The translations under genes and the position numbers were made by a program. Of a stretch of 16,889 nt of DNA, positions 6,451 to 15,344 are shown in pieces. Each line of letters starts with the position of its first letter. Position 1 is the stretch's first letter. The DNA is from Acidobacteriota bacterium. GTDB taxonomy: Bacteria; Acidobacteriota; Terriglobia; UBA7540. Below the pieces are notes generated by a model that did not search any database, was not told the DNA's origin, and saw only the letters and a list, made by a program, of their open reading frames with translations. The stretch is taken from positions 1-16,889 of the forward strand of contig JAKAWN010000109.1 in the NCBI GenBank assembly GCA_021827245.1, read 5' to 3'.

Positions 6451-7509
6451 TCAGCCCTTGCTGGCCGGCCGGCGCAGTGCAGCGGCGTGGGTGGAATCTT
6501 GTGACGCGTAACTGACCGCCAGCTCGAGAAACGCAAGCGTGAGCAAGGCTCCGCCAGCTTCTGTGAGCCCCGGCAGCAACACGGCGAGATCCGAGCGCTG
6601 TGACAACTGGCGGTCATTGTTGTCGGTGACGGCAAAGAGTTTTTGACCGCCCATTTGCCGGAACTCGGCAACCGATCGATGAGCTTGCTCCTTGAGCCTG
6701 CAGCGCGACGAGGAAAGATAGAGGATTCCAGCACCCGGCTGTGAAATCTGGCGGAAGTCCTGTTGAAAGTGCATCAGATCAAAACCGCTGGCGTTAACAC
6801 CTGCCAATTGCCGCAGGCGCGACGCTGCCTGGAGTGCGACGGGATGAAATGACCCGCCGCCCACGATATATAGATCCGACAGCTGGCCAAGCTCTTTGGC
6901 AAGCGCGCTGCCGGCATCCGAGATCCGATTCAGAATCCACTCAACATTTGTCGCCAGTTTTCCGAGTTCGCCTTCTTGGGTGTTGAGCATCGGGGCTGGC
7001 GCTTTCAAAACCTGCGCTGCCGCTACGGCCAGGAAGAGCGTCGCCGCGTGCCGGCAGAAGACGGACCGGCTGCCCTCGGCGGGAGACTCAGCGGCGTAGC
7101 AATCCGCAACGGCGTCCGCCAGTTTGGCCAATTCACTTTCGGGATTGGGTGATATTACCCAAACAACCGCACCATGCCTCTTTGCATTCTTTACGGCCTG
7201 CAAGGTCTCTTCACCCTCGCTGGAACTGGAAATAGCAATCACGAGTGAGTGAACGGCAATTGCGTGGCGGGTGTAGGCGCTGAATACGGCGGGGCGGCGC
7301 ACGATTACCGGCAGACCCAGCAGGCTTTCAAAAGCCCATGCTCCGGTCAGTGCGGCGAAATAAGAAGCGCCATCGCCTATCATGAACACCGGCCTCTGGC
7401 TCCAACTGGCGCTCCGGATGATGGCGTCGTAGGCACGGCGGCCTTCTTCAGACATCTGCCGGAGGGCCTGAGGGATTTCAAGTAGCTCCTGCCTGGTGGT
7501 CACATTCAC
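6451..7509 (-). CDS. double SIS-domain sugar isomerase-like protein (GlmS C-terminal half type)
   Basis: This 352-residue protein has two SIS (phosphosugar-binding) domains and no glutaminase domain. It opens with TTRQELLEIPQALRQM, like the linker before the GlmS isomerase half. The first SIS has FMIGDGASYFAALTGAWAFE and the phosphate loop AISSSSEGEETLQAV. The second has LYIVGGGSFHPVALQAASRL and a segment ending FDLMHF that fits the ELKH loop. The position of the GlmS catalytic glutamate (KEIS) reads RQLA, so classical glucosamine-6-phosphate synthesis is unlikely. Relatives include FrlB-like deglycases, AgaS and SIS-type sugar-binding proteins. The first codon is GTG 7509; GTG 7503, nearer a GAGGTG ribosome site, is an alternative. 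It is a single-gene unit. Confidence 0.8.
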   Translation of the reverse strand: MNVTTRQELLEIPQALRQMSEEGRRAYDAIIRSASWSQRPVFMIGDGASYFAALTGAWAFESLLGLPVIVRRPAVFSAYTRHAIAVHSLVIAISSSSEGEETLQAVKNAKRHGAVVWVISPNPESELAKLADAVADCYAAESPAEGSRSVFCRHAATLFLAVAAAQVLKAPAPMLNTQEGELGKLATNVEWILNRISDAGSALAKELGQLSDLYIVGGGSFHPVALQAASRLRQLAGVNASGFDLMHFQQDFRQISQPGAGILYLSSSRCRLKEQAHRSVAEFRQMGGQKLFAVTDNNDRQLSQRSDLAVLLPGLTEAGGALLTLAFLELAVSYASQDSTHAAALRRPASKG

Positions 7510-7966
7510 CTCGCTTCGGGTTTAGGGTTCTTACGATTGTTTTCAGCCTGTCCTGATAGGATCTTGATCTGCATCAGGGCTGTGGACGTCGCTAGACCCC
7601 GCACCTCACGATTGACGGAACCCGGCCAGAAACGCTTTTTCGGGGCTCCATCGATCCTTCTCCGAAGTCTGCCTTGCTTTGGCAGTGCCAGATGGCTCTG
7701 ACTTCAATTATAATAGTGTGGAAAGTAACGAAGCGGACTGCCAGGGAGGAAGAGCCCACACAATCGCACTTTCACGTTTCTTTGCAGCGCCTTGATCTCC
7801 GGCAATCCCGGCGACAAATGACTCAAGAGGCTTGTTTCCGAAGTTAAACATTTCAAAACTTGCCGTAACTCGGCGTGAGCTGCCGGTGGAATCGCAGGGC
7901 GTCATGGGAGGAGAAATTGTGTAACGATTCCGACTGTAGATTCGTCAGAGTACATCTAGGATCAGG
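7510..7966. other. divergent spacer between the SIS gene and the RND operon
   Basis: No convincing gene lies here; a 65-codon minus-strand frame (7708-7905) has no ribosome site or family features. It must hold the promoters of two divergent units. TATAAT occurs at 7709-7714 on the plus strand with TGGCAGTGCCA, a small palindrome, just upstream (7681-7690 region). The spacing to a TTGGCA is about 24 bp, too long for a standard promoter. No regulator gene of the pump is adjacent. Confidence 0.45.
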
Positions 7967-9127
7967 ATGGGGAAAGTGTCAATTAGCAGACTAAGATTTC
8001 TCGGGTATTTCATGACCACAGCCATGATTGCCCTGGTATTTGCCGGTTGTTCTGAAAAGAACGCAGCCAGCACTCCAGCGATTCCAGGGGCTGGCATGGC
8101 CGTGCCGGTAGAGGTAGCGAAGGTGTCCAGCCGGAACATGCCCGTTCAGGTGGCTGCCATCGGCAATGTGCAAGCTTATTCCACCGTTACCGTTCAAACC
8201 CTGGTGGATGGGGAGATCCAAAAGGCTTATTTCACGGAAGGGCAGGACGTTAAGAAAGGGCAGTTGTTGTTCAGCATTGATCCCCGCCCCTTCGAGACGG
8301 CTCTCCGCCAGGCGGAAGCAAATCTGGCGCGCGACGAGGCACAGTATCAGTATGCCAAGACGGAAGCTCAGCAGTATACCCAGCTCGAGAAGGAAGGCAT
8401 CGTTTCACAGATCCAATACCAGCAGTACACAAGCAACGCTGACGCTCTGGAAGCCGCTGTCCGTGCCGATCAGGCCGCAGTGGAAAACGCCAAGATCCAA
8501 TTGAGCTATTGCTCCATCTATTCTCCCATCAGCGGCCGCACCGGAAGTCTGCTGGTCTACCCGGGCAACCTCGTCAAAAGCAATACGACAAACCTGGTGG
8601 TGATCAACCAGATCACCCCCATTTATGTTGACTTCTCGGTTCCCGAGCAGTATCTGCCACAGATCAAGCAGCACCAGGCCCGTGGAAGGCTAGCAGTCTA
8701 TGCATACCCCACCGGCGGTGAAGCTGATCCCTCGAGAGGCACGCTGAGCTTTATCAATAACACGGTTGACAGCAGTACCGGAACGATCGAGTTGAAAGGA
8801 ACTTTCGCGAATCGTGGCCGGCGATTGTGGCCGGGGCAGTTCGTCAACGTCATTCTTGATCTCACCGTGCAGAACAACGCAACGGTTGTTCCCTCGCAGG
8901 CCGTACAGACCGGAGAAAAAGGGAAGTACGTTTACGTGATCAAGCCTGACCACACGGTTGATTATCGCCCCGTCGAGGTTGGGAATACGCTTTCCGGTTA
9001 TACCGTGGTGGATAAAGGTCTTAGTCCGGGAGAAACAGTTGTGACCAACGGACAGCTTCGGCTTTATCCGGGCGCCAAGGTCTCGTTTAAGAATGGAGCG
9101 TCCTCCACACAGGAAAGCGCCTCATGA
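7967..9127 (+). CDS. RND efflux periplasmic adaptor lipoprotein (MdtA/AcrA type)
   Basis: The 386-residue protein is the membrane-fusion subunit that links an inner-membrane RND pump to an outer-membrane channel. The N-terminus is a lipoprotein signal (ALVFAGC, Cys28), so it should be lipid-anchored in the periplasm. Then come the first beta-barrel/lipoyl half (VQTLVDGEIQKAYFTEGQDV), a coiled-coil hairpin (about residues 110-180, ETALRQAEANLARDEAQYQY), the second lipoyl half (YSPISGRTGSLLVYPGNLV) and the C-terminal barrels (RRLWPGQFVNVILDL, VVPSQAVQTGEKGKYVYV). An AGGA ribosome site lies 5 bases before ATG. Its last codon overlaps the permease start by ATGA, so the two are translationally coupled. 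The substrate cannot be told; the sequence leans to MdtA-like multidrug adaptors. Confidence 0.92.
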   Translation: MGKVSISRLRFLGYFMTTAMIALVFAGCSEKNAASTPAIPGAGMAVPVEVAKVSSRNMPVQVAAIGNVQAYSTVTVQTLVDGEIQKAYFTEGQDVKKGQLLFSIDPRPFETALRQAEANLARDEAQYQYAKTEAQQYTQLEKEGIVSQIQYQQYTSNADALEAAVRADQAAVENAKIQLSYCSIYSPISGRTGSLLVYPGNLVKSNTTNLVVINQITPIYVDFSVPEQYLPQIKQHQARGRLAVYAYPTGGEADPSRGTLSFINNTVDSSTGTIELKGTFANRGRRLWPGQFVNVILDLTVQNNATVVPSQAVQTGEKGKYVYVIKPDHTVDYRPVEVGNTLSGYTVVDKGLSPGETVVTNGQLRLYPGAKVSFKNGASSTQESAS

Positions 9128-12100
9128 ACCTTTCTGAACTCTTTATCCGCCGCCCCGTCATGACGACGCTGGTCATGCTGGGGTTTTTGCTGTTCGGCAT
9201 TATGGCTTACCGGGTCCTGCCGGTCAGCGACCTGCCGAGCGTCGACTATCCGACCATCACGGTGAGCGCGGGCCTTCCTGGCGCCAGCCCGGAAACGATG
9301 GCCTCGTCGGTGGCGACCCCGCTTGAGCGGCAATTTTCTACCATTGCCGGTCTCGACTCGATGTCGTCCACCAACACCCAGGGCAGCACGCAGATTAGCC
9401 TGCGATTCAGTCTCAGCCGCAACATTGACTCGTGTGCTCAGGACGTTCAGTCTATGATCACCCAGGCTGAGGGCGAGCTTCCTCCGGGCATGCCGTCGCC
9501 ACCCACTTTCCGTAAGGTGAACCCGGCCGATCAACCGATCATTTACATGGCGGTCTGGTCTGACACGCTGCCGCTTTATACGACCAGCGAGTACGCGGAC
9601 ACGATGATGGCCCAGCGCATCTCGATGATCAGCGGAGTGGCCGAGGTACAGGTGTTTGGCGAGCAGAAGTATGCGGTGCGCGTTCAGTTTGATCCCAAGG
9701 CCCTGGCCGCGCGAAAGATCGGAATTGATCAGGCCATTCAGGCCATTCAGAACGCCAACGTCAATCTGCCGACAGGGACCCTTTACGGCAGGCACAAGTC
9801 ATTTGTGGTTCAGGCCGAAGGCCAACTGAATGACGCGGCGGCCTACCGGCGCATTATCATTGCCTATCGGAATGGCGCTCCCGTCCGCCTTGATGCCGTG
9901 GCCAATGTGGTCAACGGCAGCCAAAGCGACAAGGTCGCAACCTGGTTTGGCAACCAACGGGCGATGGTCGTGGCGATTCAGCGCCAGCCGGGCACAAACA
10001 CCATAAATGTGGTCAACCGCATCAGGAAGCTGTTGCCCACCTTCCGGGCTGAGTTTCCGGCTGCCATTCATTTCAAGATTCAATTTGACCGATCCATCAG
10101 CATTCGGGATTCGATCAACGACGTCAAGTTCACCCTGTACCTGACGCTCTGCCTCGTGATTCTGGTCATCTTCCTGTTTCTCCGCAACCTATCCGCCACC
10201 ATCATTCCGAGCTTGGCGCTTCCGATGTCTATCATCGGTACCTTTGCGGTCATGTACTTGGCGGGTTACACGGTGGATAACTTGTCTCTCATGGCCCTTG
10301 TGCTCGCAGTGGGCTTTGTCGTGGACGACGCCATTGTCATGCTCGAAAACATTGTGCGGCACATGGAAATGGGCGAAGGGGTCATGGAAGCCGCCCTGAA
10401 TGGGTCAAAAGAGATCAGCTTTACCATCCTTTCAATGACGTTGTCGCTGACTGCCGTGTTTATTCCGGTGCTGTTTATGGGCGGGATCATGGGGCGGTTG
10501 CTGCACGAATTTGCAGTTACCATCATGTCCGCGGTTCTGGTTTCGGGGCTCGTGTCATTGACGCTGACCCCAATGCTTTGCAGCCGCTTCCTGCGTCATC
10601 CGAAAAGCCAGAAACATGGGCGCCTCTATAACGCTTTCGAACGCGGTTTTGGCCATTTGCTTCACGGGTACGACTGGAGTTTGCGCGGAGTTCTCCGCCA
10701 CCGCCTGACGGTGCTCATCGCCTCGATTCTGATCCTGATTCTCACGGGATATTTGTTTTTCGAAATCCCTAAAGGGTTCCTTCCAAGCTCAGATAGCGGC
10801 GCGATTTTTGCCTTCACGCAAGCAGCCCAGGGCACCTCCTTTGACGAGATGAAGAAGCTCCAGAAAGAGGTCGTTGCGATTGTTCGACAAAATCCCAACG
10901 TCGACACGGTCTTCTCATTGGCAGGGGCCGGCGGACCTTCCGGGGGCGGCAATTCTGGGATTTTCTTCTGCCATCTAAAGAACCATCCGCCAACATCGGG
11001 CCAATATCTTGCCGCAATTGAGAACTTTTTCCATATTCCGCACAAACCTTTTGGACCGCAATACAGGCTCCTCACCACGGATCAGGTCATTCAGCAGTTG
11101 CGCCCGAAGCTTGCTACCATTCCGGGAATTGTGGCTTTCATGCAGAATCCTCCTCCCATCCAGCTCAGTTCCCATATGGCCAAGGGCCAGTATATGTATA
11201 CCTTGGAGAGTCCGAACACCACCGAGCTTTATCAGGTTGCCAGGGTTCTCGAAGGAAAGATGCGCAAACTGCCTGGCTTCCAGGATGTGAACACGGATCT
11301 GCAGATCGACAACCCACAAGTTGATATCCATATTGACCGTAGCAAGGCCGAGGCGTTGGGCGTGACCGCCTTTCAGATTGAAAATGCCCTGACCACTGCT
11401 TACGGCCAAGGCCGGATTTCAACCATCTACGCACCCAACAACGAATATTGGGTGATCTCGGAGTTGGAACCCAAGTACCAGATGAATCCGGAAGATCTGT
11501 CCATGCTGTACGTAACCTCATCCAGCGGACAACTCGTCCCTTTGGACGCAGTTGCCAGAGTGACGGAAGGTCTTGGACCCTTATCCGTGAACCACTATGG
11601 CCAGCTTCCTTCCGTCACCATCTCGTTCAACCTGAAGCCGGGAGTAGCGCTGGGCAATGCCGTCTCGGAAGTTGATAACCTGGCGCGCGAAACGCTGCCC
11701 GCCGACATCAGCGCCAATTTTGAAGGGACCGCCCAGCAGTTCCAGTCCTCGCTGGTGGGCCTCGGCGTATTGCTAATCGCAACTATTCTCGTGATTTACC
11801 TGGTGTTAGGCATTCTCTACGAGAGCTTCATCCATCCCATCACCATCCTTTCGGGACTCCCATCCGCCGCCCTGGGCGCCTTGGTAACGCTGATGGCCTT
11901 CCACCTGCAGCTCGACCTCTACGGCTTTGTAGGCATCATCATGTTGCTTGGCATCGTCAAGAAGAATGCCATTATGATGATTGATTTCGCCCTGGACGCG
12001 GAGCGGAGTGGCGGGAAGACTTCCATGGATGCGATCTACCACGGCGCCATCGTCCGCTTCCGTCCGATTATGATGACAAGCTTTGCGGCTTTCATGGGTA

Positions 12101-12357
12101 TTATGCCCATCGCACTGGGTTTGGGAGCCGGCGCGGAATCCCGGCGGCCTCTGGGCATGGCCGTTGTCGGCGGACTCATTTTCTCGCAGGTTATCACCCT
12201 CTACGTTACCCCAGTCTATTACACGTACCTCGATCAGTTACAGCAATGGCTTGGCAGGCGATTCCATCGCCGTCCCGCTGAGCCTCTAATCGAAGCTCCG
12301 GCTCCGGTGCCGGAATCTGTTCTGGCTGAAACCGGTGATGGTTCCGGTATCCGCTGA
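9124..12357 (+). CDS. RND inner-membrane efflux permease (MdtB/MdtC-like)
   Basis: At 1077 residues this is a full-length HAE1-type RND proton antiporter. The N-terminal helix follows LSELFIRRPVMTTLVMLGFL, then the RND repeat VLPVSDLPSVDYPTITVSAG and the porter-domain PxxLERQFSTIAGLDSMSS. The proton-relay aspartates are in VGFVVDDAIVMLENI (D401-D402, the AcrB D407/D408 positions). The second half repeats the layout: PKGFLPSSDSGAIFAF, and after LVYL-type helices IMLLGIVKKNAIMMIDFALD with the relay lysines. SDLPSVDYP places it nearer MdtB/MdtC than AcrB, but only one permease is present, so a homotrimer is expected. No outer-membrane TolC-like gene follows within the window; it must be supplied from elsewhere. 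Confidence 0.95.
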   Translation: MNLSELFIRRPVMTTLVMLGFLLFGIMAYRVLPVSDLPSVDYPTITVSAGLPGASPETMASSVATPLERQFSTIAGLDSMSSTNTQGSTQISLRFSLSRNIDSCAQDVQSMITQAEGELPPGMPSPPTFRKVNPADQPIIYMAVWSDTLPLYTTSEYADTMMAQRISMISGVAEVQVFGEQKYAVRVQFDPKALAARKIGIDQAIQAIQNANVNLPTGTLYGRHKSFVVQAEGQLNDAAAYRRIIIAYRNGAPVRLDAVANVVNGSQSDKVATWFGNQRAMVVAIQRQPGTNTINVVNRIRKLLPTFRAEFPAAIHFKIQFDRSISIRDSINDVKFTLYLTLCLVILVIFLFLRNLSATIIPSLALPMSIIGTFAVMYLAGYTVDNLSLMALVLAVGFVVDDAIVMLENIVRHMEMGEGVMEAALNGSKEISFTILSMTLSLTAVFIPVLFMGGIMGRLLHEFAVTIMSAVLVSGLVSLTLTPMLCSRFLRHPKSQKHGRLYNAFERGFGHLLHGYDWSLRGVLRHRLTVLIASILILILTGYLFFEIPKGFLPSSDSGAIFAFTQAAQGTSFDEMKKLQKEVVAIVRQNPNVDTVFSLAGAGGPSGGGNSGIFFCHLKNHPPTSGQYLAAIENFFHIPHKPFGPQYRLLTTDQVIQQLRPKLATIPGIVAFMQNPPPIQLSSHMAKGQYMYTLESPNTTELYQVARVLEGKMRKLPGFQDVNTDLQIDNPQVDIHIDRSKAEALGVTAFQIENALTTAYGQGRISTIYAPNNEYWVISELEPKYQMNPEDLSMLYVTSSSGQLVPLDAVARVTEGLGPLSVNHYGQLPSVTISFNLKPGVALGNAVSEVDNLARETLPADISANFEGTAQQFQSSLVGLGVLLIATILVIYLVLGILYESFIHPITILSGLPSAALGALVTLMAFHLQLDLYGFVGIIMLLGIVKKNAIMMIDFALDAERSGGKTSMDAIYHGAIVRFRPIMMTSFAAFMGIMPIALGLGAGAESRRPLGMAVVGGLIFSQVITLYVTPVYYTYLDQLQQWLGRRFHRRPAEPLIEAPAPVPESVLAETGDGSGIR

Positions 12358-12361
12358 GATC

Positions 12362-12395
12362 TCAAGAAGGCCGTAGTTCATCAAGAAATCAAGAA
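12362..12395. repeat. three TCAAGAA repeats between the pump and Mo-hydroxylase operons
   Basis: TCAAGAA occurs at 12362-12368, 12381-12387 and 12389-12395; the last two are part of a perfect 8-bp tandem, ATCAAGAA. They end about 25 bp upstream of the promoter of the next operon, a place where an activator could bind. They may also be chance in a short A-rich stretch. Confidence 0.3.
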
Positions 12396-12419
12396 ATTCG
12401 AGTGGGACGGATTGCCCAG

Positions 12420-12428
12420 TGATATAAT
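12420..12428 (+). promoter_or_regulatory. extended -10 promoter of the Mo-hydroxylase operon
   Basis: TGATATAAT is an extended -10 (TGn followed by consensus TATAAT). No -35 hexamer sits at 16-18 bp; TTCGAG is 20 bp away. Extended -10 promoters can work without one. Transcription would start near 12435, leaving a leader of about 104 bases before the first ATG. Confidence 0.5.
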
Positions 12429-12538
12429 GCTGCCTTCATCAAAAACAATCGAATTGCTAGTGGTCTTTGTCTTCGCAGTGACTTATTGATCTGGAGTAAG
12501 AAATAACCTGAAGTACAAACTCCAATAAGGAGCCCACT

Positions 12539-13192
12539 ATGAGACGGAAGAAACACCGGTCACAAGAAGCTGGCCCGGAGAAATCAGCGTTGACCCGCCG
12601 CGACTTTCTTAAGGGGGCAGGCGTCACAGTCTCCGGCGGCCTGCTGGTCGGCAGTACAGTGGCAAGCGCTGCACCTCCGCGCCCGGAAAGTGGATTTGTA
12701 GGCCCGGGCGCTGTTCCCATCACCCTTCGCGTGAACGGCAAGGTTCACAAGCTGAATCTTGAGCCTCGCGTCACGCTGTTGGACGCACTGCGGGACTATT
12801 TGGACATAACCGGTTCCAAGAAGGTCTGTGATCGCGCGACCTGCGGAGCCTGCACCGTGATGATGGATCGCAAACCTGTTTATTCCTGTACGGTTCTGGC
12901 GATTGAAGCCGAAGGGCATGATATTACGACCATCGAGGGCCTCGCCGCAGACGATAAGCTCACTCCGGTGATGTCAGCCTTCGTCAGCCACGACGCCCAG
13001 CAATGCGGATTCTGCACCCCTGGTTTCGTCATGGCCTGCACCGCGTACCTGGAGCGGGACCACAATCCGACATTGGAAGAAATTGATAAGAACCTGGGTG
13101 GCAATATCTGCCGTTGCGGAACTTACAAGGGAATTCGGCACGCTGTTCTAGAAGCAGCCGGTGTGAAGGGAGGCGAAAATGCCAACATGTAA
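12539..13192 (+). CDS. Tat-exported 2Fe-2S subunit of a molybdenum hydroxylase (PaoA/CoxS type)
   Basis: The 217-residue protein passes electrons from the Mo site to FAD. A twin-arginine signal, LTRRDFLKGAG (R20-R21), with a hydrophobic stretch and a likely ASA cleavage site near residue 44, directs folded export to the periplasm. A plant-type 2Fe-2S domain follows, with C97, C102, C105 and C117 (VCDRATCGACTVMM). An all-helical second 2Fe-2S domain carries C156, C159, C191 and C193 (QQCGFCTPG, ICRCGTY). All eight ligands are present. A perfect AAGGAG ribosome site precedes the ATG. Its 3' end overlaps the next gene by 14 bases. It resembles E. coli PaoA (YagT), the exported subunit of an aldehyde oxidoreductase, so the other subunits probably leave the cell with it. 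Confidence 0.93.
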   Translation: MRRKKHRSQEAGPEKSALTRRDFLKGAGVTVSGGLLVGSTVASAAPPRPESGFVGPGAVPITLRVNGKVHKLNLEPRVTLLDALRDYLDITGSKKVCDRATCGACTVMMDRKPVYSCTVLAIEAEGHDITTIEGLAADDKLTPVMSAFVSHDAQQCGFCTPGFVMACTAYLERDHNPTLEEIDKNLGGNICRCGTYKGIRHAVLEAAGVKGGENANM

Positions 13193-15344
13193 GTATGACT
13201 GGCCACCAGCAGGCCATCGCGAGCTGATTGGCAAGAGCATTGACCGGATCGACGGTCCGGAGAAGTCAAGCGGCCGGGCAAAATACACGTATGACATGAA
13301 CCCTCGCGGAAGGCTGATCGCCAAGCTATGCACCTGTCCATATGCGCATGCCAAGGTGACGTCAATCGATACCTCCGCGGCGGAAAAGTTGCCAGGTGTC
13401 AAAGCGGTTCTCGTCGTCCAAGGCCCCGGGTCTGAGATTCAGTGGGCCGGAGACGAGGTCGCTGCGGTCGCCGCGGTCACCGAGCAAATCGCAGAGGATG
13501 CTGTCCGCCTCATCAAAGTTGAATATGAACAGATGCCACATCTGGTGATTGACGATGACCTGCAGAGAGCTGAGGCAGCGGGTCGAACCAAGGCGGCAGG
13601 TGAGGCGACAACTGGCGATCCCAGCAAGGCCTTTCAGGACCCTGAGGCTGTGGTTTCTGAAGGGCATTACGGGGTACCGGTGATTACCCATTGCTGCCTG
13701 GAGGCGCATGGCAGCACCGTTGAGTGGATCGACTCGACACACCTGAAGACGTGGGTTTCGACGCAGAACGTTTCCGGAGGTCCAGGCCAGTTCGGCCAGG
13801 GTCTGCGCTTGAAGAAGGTGGAGGTTGACGACAGTAATATTGAGACCATCTGCCAATACATCGGAGGCGGATTCGGCAGCAAGTTCTCGCCCGACCGTTG
13901 GGGCATCGAGGCCGCGCAACTTGCCAAGATGGCGGGGAAGCCCGTCCGCCTGATGCTTGATCGCGACATCGAACTGGAGATGGCGGCAGCGCGTCCCTCA
14001 GCATACGCAAGAGTTCGTGTTGCCGCCAAGAAAGATGGGACATTGACTGCATGGGATTCAGAATCGTGGGGGACCGGCGGTGTGGGGCCTGCAGGACATC
14101 CTCCGCTGCCCTACGTCCTGGACATTCCGAACCGCCATTGGAAGCACACGATGGTTTCCACCAATATCGGTCCGTCGCGCGCTTGGCGGGCTCCGAATCA
14201 TCCTCAGGCCTGCCTGCTCACCATGGCCCCAATTGACGATTTGGCCGCCAAGCTCAACATGGACCCGCTCGAACTGTTATTGAAAAACGTCGATCTGGCG
14301 CCTCCAATACTGAGGAAAACCTACGCGGAAGAACTCCAGAAGGCGTCGGAACTTGCCGACTGGAAAAAGAACTGGCACCCTCGTGGCGACAAGACGCCCG
14401 GCCATATCAAACGCGGGATGGGCGTCAGCCTTCACACGTGGGGCGGACTGGGCCATTTCAGCAACTGCAACGTCATTGTGCGGCCGGATGGTTCCGTGAC
14501 GGTACAACTTGGCAGCCAGGATCTTGGGACGGGAACGCGGACGGTGATTGCGATCACGGTTGCTGAGACCCTTGGCCTTCCTGTCGATGCCGTTAAGGTG
14601 GAGATTGGCGACAGCAAATATCCGCCCGACGGCGCCAGCGGCGGGAGCACCACGGTGGGTGGCGTTTCCAGTTCCACACGCCGCGGAGCGATCAACGCGC
14701 GCGATGAGCTGTTCGCCGCCGTTGCACCTTCACTGGGGGTTCAACCTGCGGACCTAGAGGCAGGGGAAGGCAAAATCCGGGTAAAGGCTGACCCTTCAAA
14801 GAGCCTGACATGGAAGCAGGCCTGCTCTAAACTGGGCGTGAAAACCATCCATGCAACCGGCAAAAACCCCGGACCCTGCGAACTGACCAACAGCGGCGTG
14901 GGAGGCGTGCAGATTGCAGACGTTTCCGTGGACACAGAGACCGGCCTGGTGAAAATGAACAGGATCGTTGCCGTCCAGGATTGCGGCCTGATCATCGACA
15001 TGAAGACAGCGGAAAGCCAGGTTTACGGAGCGTTGATCATGGGCGTCTGCTACTCGCTGTTCGAGCGCAAAGTGATGGACGAAACGCTCGGCGTGATGCT
15101 CAATCCCAATATGGAATTCTACAAGCTGGCCACCATCGGCGACATTGGAGAATTCGTGGTTCACATGATGACGGGACCCGGGTACGACGAACGCGGTGTG
15201 ATTGGCCTCGGCGAGCCGCCGGTTATTTCACCCGGCGCCGCCATTTCCAACGCCGTGGCTAATGCTATTGGTGTTCGAGTCCCCACTCTTCCGCTGACCC
15301 CTGACAAGGTCCTTGCGGCACTTGAGAAAGGAGAGACGGCCTGA
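13179..15344 (+). CDS. molybdopterin-binding catalytic subunit, xanthine dehydrogenase family (PaoC-like)
   Basis: At 721 residues it is about the length of PaoC. This subunit holds the Mo-cytosine-dinucleotide or similar cofactor and hydroxylates or oxidises the substrate. Visible marks are IGKSIDRIDGPEKSSGRAKY at the start, the cofactor loop CQYIGGGFGSKF, the RAWRAPNHPQ segment, VQLGSQDLGTGTRT, GASGGSTTVGG, and the base GLGEPPVISPGAAI, where E679 is the expected catalytic glutamate. It has no signal peptide, so export would rely on the Tat signal of the 2Fe-2S subunit. A strong AGGGAGG ribosome site lies inside the end of the preceding gene, so translation is coupled. Its stop overlaps the FAD-gene start (TGATG). 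The substrate is unknown; an aldehyde or N-heterocycle is likely. Confidence 0.92.
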   Translation: MPTCKYDWPPAGHRELIGKSIDRIDGPEKSSGRAKYTYDMNPRGRLIAKLCTCPYAHAKVTSIDTSAAEKLPGVKAVLVVQGPGSEIQWAGDEVAAVAAVTEQIAEDAVRLIKVEYEQMPHLVIDDDLQRAEAAGRTKAAGEATTGDPSKAFQDPEAVVSEGHYGVPVITHCCLEAHGSTVEWIDSTHLKTWVSTQNVSGGPGQFGQGLRLKKVEVDDSNIETICQYIGGGFGSKFSPDRWGIEAAQLAKMAGKPVRLMLDRDIELEMAAARPSAYARVRVAAKKDGTLTAWDSESWGTGGVGPAGHPPLPYVLDIPNRHWKHTMVSTNIGPSRAWRAPNHPQACLLTMAPIDDLAAKLNMDPLELLLKNVDLAPPILRKTYAEELQKASELADWKKNWHPRGDKTPGHIKRGMGVSLHTWGGLGHFSNCNVIVRPDGSVTVQLGSQDLGTGTRTVIAITVAETLGLPVDAVKVEIGDSKYPPDGASGGSTTVGGVSSSTRRGAINARDELFAAVAPSLGVQPADLEAGEGKIRVKADPSKSLTWKQACSKLGVKTIHATGKNPGPCELTNSGVGGVQIADVSVDTETGLVKMNRIVAVQDCGLIIDMKTAESQVYGALIMGVCYSLFERKVMDETLGVMLNPNMEFYKLATIGDIGEFVVHMMTGPGYDERGVIGLGEPPVISPGAAISNAVANAIGVRVPTLPLTPDKVLAALEKGETA

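Noticed and set aside
7708..7905. 65-codon minus-strand frame in the spacer before the RND operon
   Set aside because: No ribosome site, low-information translation and no partner gene.
9064..9795. 243-codon minus-strand frame
   Set aside because: Antisense to the RND permease start; histidine- and arginine-rich translation typical of a shadow frame.
13362..13919. 185-codon minus-strand frame
   Set aside because: Opposite the molybdopterin subunit, whose motifs are unambiguous.
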